NCBI GenBank assembly: GCA_019261985.1
Contig: JAFAQY010000023.1
Span: 26,711-90,710 of the forward strand
Reading direction: 5' to 3'
Source of the DNA: Bryobacterales bacterium
GTDB lineage: Bacteria; Acidobacteriota; Terriglobia; Bryobacterales; Bryobacteraceae
Length of the DNA: 64,000 bases
The notes under the pieces were generated by a model. The model made no database searches. It saw nothing but the letters and a program-made list of their open reading frames with translations, and was not told the origin of the DNA. The position numbers and the translations under genes are program-made. This document shows positions 61,929-64,000 of the stretch, in pieces. The first letter of the stretch is position 1; every line of letters starts with the position of its first letter.

Positions 61929-62230
61929 ATGCGCGCCGCTCTCTTGTTCTTAACTGTTTCAGCCTTCGCTCAAAAACAGGATTGAACTCCGCATCGCACC
62001 CCAGATGGCCAGCCCGACATTCAAGGCATCTGGACCAACGCCAGCCTGACGCCTTTAGAGCAGCCCGCTTTCTACACCGATGGGAGGGCAACACACTGGT
62101 CGTGGACACCACGAACTTTCACAGTTCTGGCCCGATCGTCGAGTTCGCGTGCAATGAGGGCAACTACGGAATGACCGGGATTTTAGCGGGTGCCCGCGCG
62201 CAGGAGGGCGCGGCTGAGTCGTCCAAATGA
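61929..62230 (+). pseudogene. Decayed paralogue of the PDLQGxW exported protein
   Basis: The remnant starts with a signal peptide (MRAALLFLTVSAFAQKQD), then a premature TGA (61983-61985), and continues in the same frame as DGQPDIQGIWTNASLTPLEQ. After FYTD the frame shifts and WEGNTLVVDTTNFHSSG follows, then VEFACNEGNYGMTGILAGAR to the end. In the intact relative at 54576-55640 the same blocks appear in the same order but are separated by some 250 further residues. So this copy has a nonsense codon, a frameshift and two internal deletions. Confidence 0.85.
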
Positions 62231-63517
62231 CTACTTGCCTGCGTAGCTCACGCGCCAGATCGTCTTCGTTCCGTCATCCGTGACGTACAGCGCGCCATCC
62301 TTGCCTGTGACGACTCCAACGGGCCGGCCCCACGGCAGTCCGCCGGCTGCTTGGAACGTCAGAAAATCCTCGTACACGCCGCTCGCGCGGCCTTTCTCCA
62401 AAGGCACTCGCACAACTTCATGTCCCGACGCGTTCGCCCGGTTCCACGATCCATGCTCGGCGGCGAACAGATCTCCGCGATACTCCGCCGGAAATTGCGT
62501 GCCGTCATAGAAGGTCAGGCCCAGGGATGCGCTGTGCGCCTGCACCAGAACATCGGGCACCAGAACCTTGTCCTTCAACTCGGGATGCTTGCCTTCGAGC
62601 CTGGGATCCTGATGGCCGCCGATATAGAACCACGGCCATCCGTAAAACCCGCCCGGCTCCACGTGCGTGATGTAATCGGTGACCAGATTATCGCCGAGCG
62701 CATCTCGCTCATTCACTGAGCACCAGACTTCACCCGTAATCGGATTTACGCCAAGCCCCACAGGATTGCGAATACCGGATGCATATACCCGCACGAATTT
62801 GCCGTCGGGCGTGTATTCGAGAATATTGGCGCGATGAGTTTCCGAAGCGTGTGTGTCCGGATCGTCGACGTTACTCGCCGAGCCTACCGCCACGAACATC
62901 TGCTTGCCGTCTTTCGAGAAGACCACGTCTCGCGTCGAGTGGCCGCCCCCGGGAAGCGTGGGAATGATCGTCTCGGCCGGGCCGTTGGCCTTCATGTCGC
63001 CGTTCTTATAAGGAAACCGCACCAAAGACGCCGTGTTGCCGACGTAAACCCACTGCGGATTCGGACCGGGCGGATAGAAATTGATGCCGAAGGCGCCGCG
63101 CTGGCCGGTCGCGAATGTCTCCACTTGCTGCGGCTTACCATCGCCGGGTCGGATCGCTTTTATCTCGCCCGCGCTAGTTTCGGCGAGGAAGAAATCGCCG
63201 TTGGGGGCCATCCTTATCTGGCGCGGGTTTTTGAGATTGTCCAAATAGAGCTCCACTTTGAAGCCGGCGGGCGCCTGCGGCAATGCGCCGTTCGGGCGCG
63301 ATGCCAGATCGGTGTTCCTGTGCGACTCGGTGTCGAAGGGCTTCGGAAGATCGTTCGCGGAAATCTTCTTAAATGTGCCCGGCTTCAGGTCCTTCGCGTC
63401 GACGAACGCCGCGCGTCCCATAAGAACGTTCGCGAGCTTCGTGCCGTCGGCTTGAAGCATGATGGCCAAACCCGGCAGAAGCGCGCCGCCGGCGAAAATC
63501 CAACGCAGGTTTTTCAT
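62231..63517 (-). CDS. Exported sorbosone/glucose-dehydrogenase-like beta-propeller protein
   Basis: ATG 63517 follows GGAGGAG by 7 bases. The 428-residue protein has a signal peptide (LRWIFAGGALLPGLAIMLQ). The six-bladed propeller of PQQ-dependent sugar dehydrogenases is visible from VELYLDNLKNPRQIRMAPNG on, with GGGHSTRDVVFSKDGKQMFV (the GHxTRxL-like catalytic-His block), YASGIRNPVGLGVNPITGEV, GGFYGWPWFYIGG and DLFAAEHGSWNRANASGHEV. It probably oxidises a sugar or related alcohol outside the cytoplasm with PQQ; substrate unproven. The zinc-ribbon gene precedes it by 18 bp. Confidence 0.92.
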   Translation of the reverse strand: MKNLRWIFAGGALLPGLAIMLQADGTKLANVLMGRAAFVDAKDLKPGTFKKISANDLPKPFDTESHRNTDLASRPNGALPQAPAGFKVELYLDNLKNPRQIRMAPNGDFFLAETSAGEIKAIRPGDGKPQQVETFATGQRGAFGINFYPPGPNPQWVYVGNTASLVRFPYKNGDMKANGPAETIIPTLPGGGHSTRDVVFSKDGKQMFVAVGSASNVDDPDTHASETHRANILEYTPDGKFVRVYASGIRNPVGLGVNPITGEVWCSVNERDALGDNLVTDYITHVEPGGFYGWPWFYIGGHQDPRLEGKHPELKDKVLVPDVLVQAHSASLGLTFYDGTQFPAEYRGDLFAAEHGSWNRANASGHEVVRVPLEKGRASGVYEDFLTFQAAGGLPWGRPVGVVTGKDGALYVTDDGTKTIWRVSYAGK

Positions 63518-63535
63518 ATCGAAACTCCTCCACAT

Positions 63536-63754
63536 TCAATCGTCATGGGGCGTAATCAGGCCATCGGGATACTCGGAGTGCTGCCTGGGCGCGGGTTTAT
63601 GCTTGCCTTCGATGGGCGCCTGAAATGTCGAGATTTGTTGGGTCAAACGGTCCTTGCCACAAGCAGGGCAGATCACGACATCGGCGGCGGGCCGCAGCAC
63701 CAGCTTCTCGAATTTCGTTCCACAGTCGGCGCAGACGTACTCAAAGATTGGCAC
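63536..63754 (-). CDS. FmdB-family zinc-ribbon protein
   Basis: The 72-residue protein shows the FmdB pattern: MPIFEYVCADCGTKFEKLVL then VVICPACGKDRLTQ, with two CxxC pairs forming a zinc ribbon. A Pro/His-rich tail follows. The family is thought to be regulatory, but its role is unsettled. It is cotranscribed with the dehydrogenase-like gene 18 bp downstream. Confidence 0.93.
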   Translation of the reverse strand: MPIFEYVCADCGTKFEKLVLRPAADVVICPACGKDRLTQQISTFQAPIEGKHKPAPRQHSEYPDGLITPHDD

Positions 63755-63790
63755 GAGAAACCGCCTCCCATTATGCTATGTAAAAGCCAG

Positions 63791-63896
63791 ACCAGGCGGG
63801 TTTGGCAACCCGCCGCAGCTTTGGCAAGCTGCCCCACAGTGGGGCAGGATGTCATCCTGCGGTGGCTTGCCAAGCCGCCTGGCCGGGATTTCGAGA
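63791..63896. repeat. Two half-elements of the GTGGGGCAGG palindrome in tandem
   Basis: A right half (GGCGGGTTTGGCAACCCGCC, GCTTTGGCAAGCTGCCCCAC) joined to a left half (GTGGGGCAGGATGTCATCCT, GCGGTGGCTTGCCAAGCCGC) and a CCTGGCC end. It lies 6 bp before the GMC oxidoreductase start and 36 bp from the FmdB gene start, filling the divergent promoter region. Confidence 0.75.
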
Positions 63897-63901
63897 AACC
63901 T

Positions 63902-64000
63902 ATGGCCATTAATTTGAAACCGGTGGACGTAGCAGTAATCGGCTTGGGCGCCGCAGGCGGCGTTGCCGTGCTGCCGCTGACGCAAGCGGGATTAAAGGTC
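63902..64000 (+). CDS. GMC-type FAD oxidoreductase (partial, N-terminus only)
   Basis: Only 33 codons are visible. MAINLKPVDVAVIGLGAAGG carries the FAD-binding GxGxxG motif as GLGAAGG, the form usual in glucose-methanol-choline oxidoreductases. The GAAGG version and the DVAVIG lead suggest the GMC family over other FAD proteins. The gene runs out of the window, so domain order and active site cannot be judged. Confidence 0.65.
   Translation, partial: MAINLKPVDVAVIGLGAAGGVAVLPLTQAGLKV

Noticed and set aside
61983..61985. TGA in the PDLQGxW remnant as a second selenocysteine codon
   Set aside because: It lies right after the signal peptide, the family has no Sec position there, and the gene carries a frameshift and deletions.
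1..64000. Prophage, integrative element or defence island
   Set aside because: No integrase, transposase, restriction, toxin-antitoxin, phage or Cas gene was seen; the gene content is ordinary chromosomal.

Overview
The window looks like a chromosomal segment of a high-GC Gram-negative bacterium, most likely an Acidobacteriota of the Bryobacterales/Solibacter type. This is an inference from content: a DUF1800-DUF1501 pair, an outer-membrane TamA/BamA-SurA-TamB operon, fused MFS/spermidine-synthase-like proteins, exported 'PDLQGxW' proteins, and many REP-like interspersed palindromes. No rRNA, tRNA, CRISPR array, prophage or intact transposase was seen.

Layout. 1-3.0 kb: ECF sigma factor with a coupled membrane (anti-sigma-like) protein, a pair of half-size DMT transporters, an ankyrin protein. 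3.0-3.5 kb: remnant of an alpha/beta hydrolase. 3.5-8.3 kb: DUF1800 and DUF1501 exported proteins facing an HtrA/Do protease. 8.5-11.9 kb: small exported and stress-type proteins (YflT-like, BON), then DNA topoisomerase IB coupled to a DUF1003 protein. 11.9-19.6 kb: envelope-biogenesis operon with overlapping start/stop codons. 19.7-23.3 kb: pheS-pheT and a conserved hypothetical gene. 23.4-27.6 kb: a GT-C-like membrane protein and an MFS/spermidine-synthase-like fusion. 27.7-33.7 kb: SYLF, CsbD, MscS, RMD1-like, esterase, TauE/SafE. 33.7-41.9 kb: glucosaminidase-like protein, a 1155-residue Fe-S/flavin oxidoreductase, gamma carbonic anhydrase, extradiol dioxygenase, CBS protein, two exported proteins, S21 and an RRM protein. 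42.2-45.5 kb: DinB, DGPF (YCII) protein, ECF42-type sigma factor, QorB-like reductase. 45.5-48.8 kb: lipoprotein, small proteins, zinc phospholipase C-like protein. 49.0-54.4 kb: three-subunit selenocysteine formate dehydrogenase. 54.5-64 kb: exported PDLQGxW protein, a second MFS/spermidine-synthase fusion, TonB, a YqiA-like hydrolase, an amidase, a HExxxGH peptidase, a pseudogene, a sorbosone-dehydrogenase-like protein, an FmdB zinc ribbon, and the start of a GMC oxidoreductase.

Most notable points. (1) The formate dehydrogenase catalytic subunit is split by an in-frame UGA that is almost certainly selenocysteine: the flanking sequence matches the FdnG active site and a short hairpin follows the UGA. 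(2) At least two families of interspersed palindromes are woven into genes. A 48-bp two-hairpin element lies in frame inside one protein and again, overlapping the stop codons of two convergent genes. Short relatives supply the stop codon of three other genes. A 90-bp element encodes most of the cytoplasmic N-terminus of TamB. A longer GTGGGGCAGG family abuts gene starts and has been tandemly duplicated together with the 3' end of the formate dehydrogenase Fe-S subunit gene. No wholly new enzymatic system was recognised; the repeat-gene interplay is the strongest unexplained structure.
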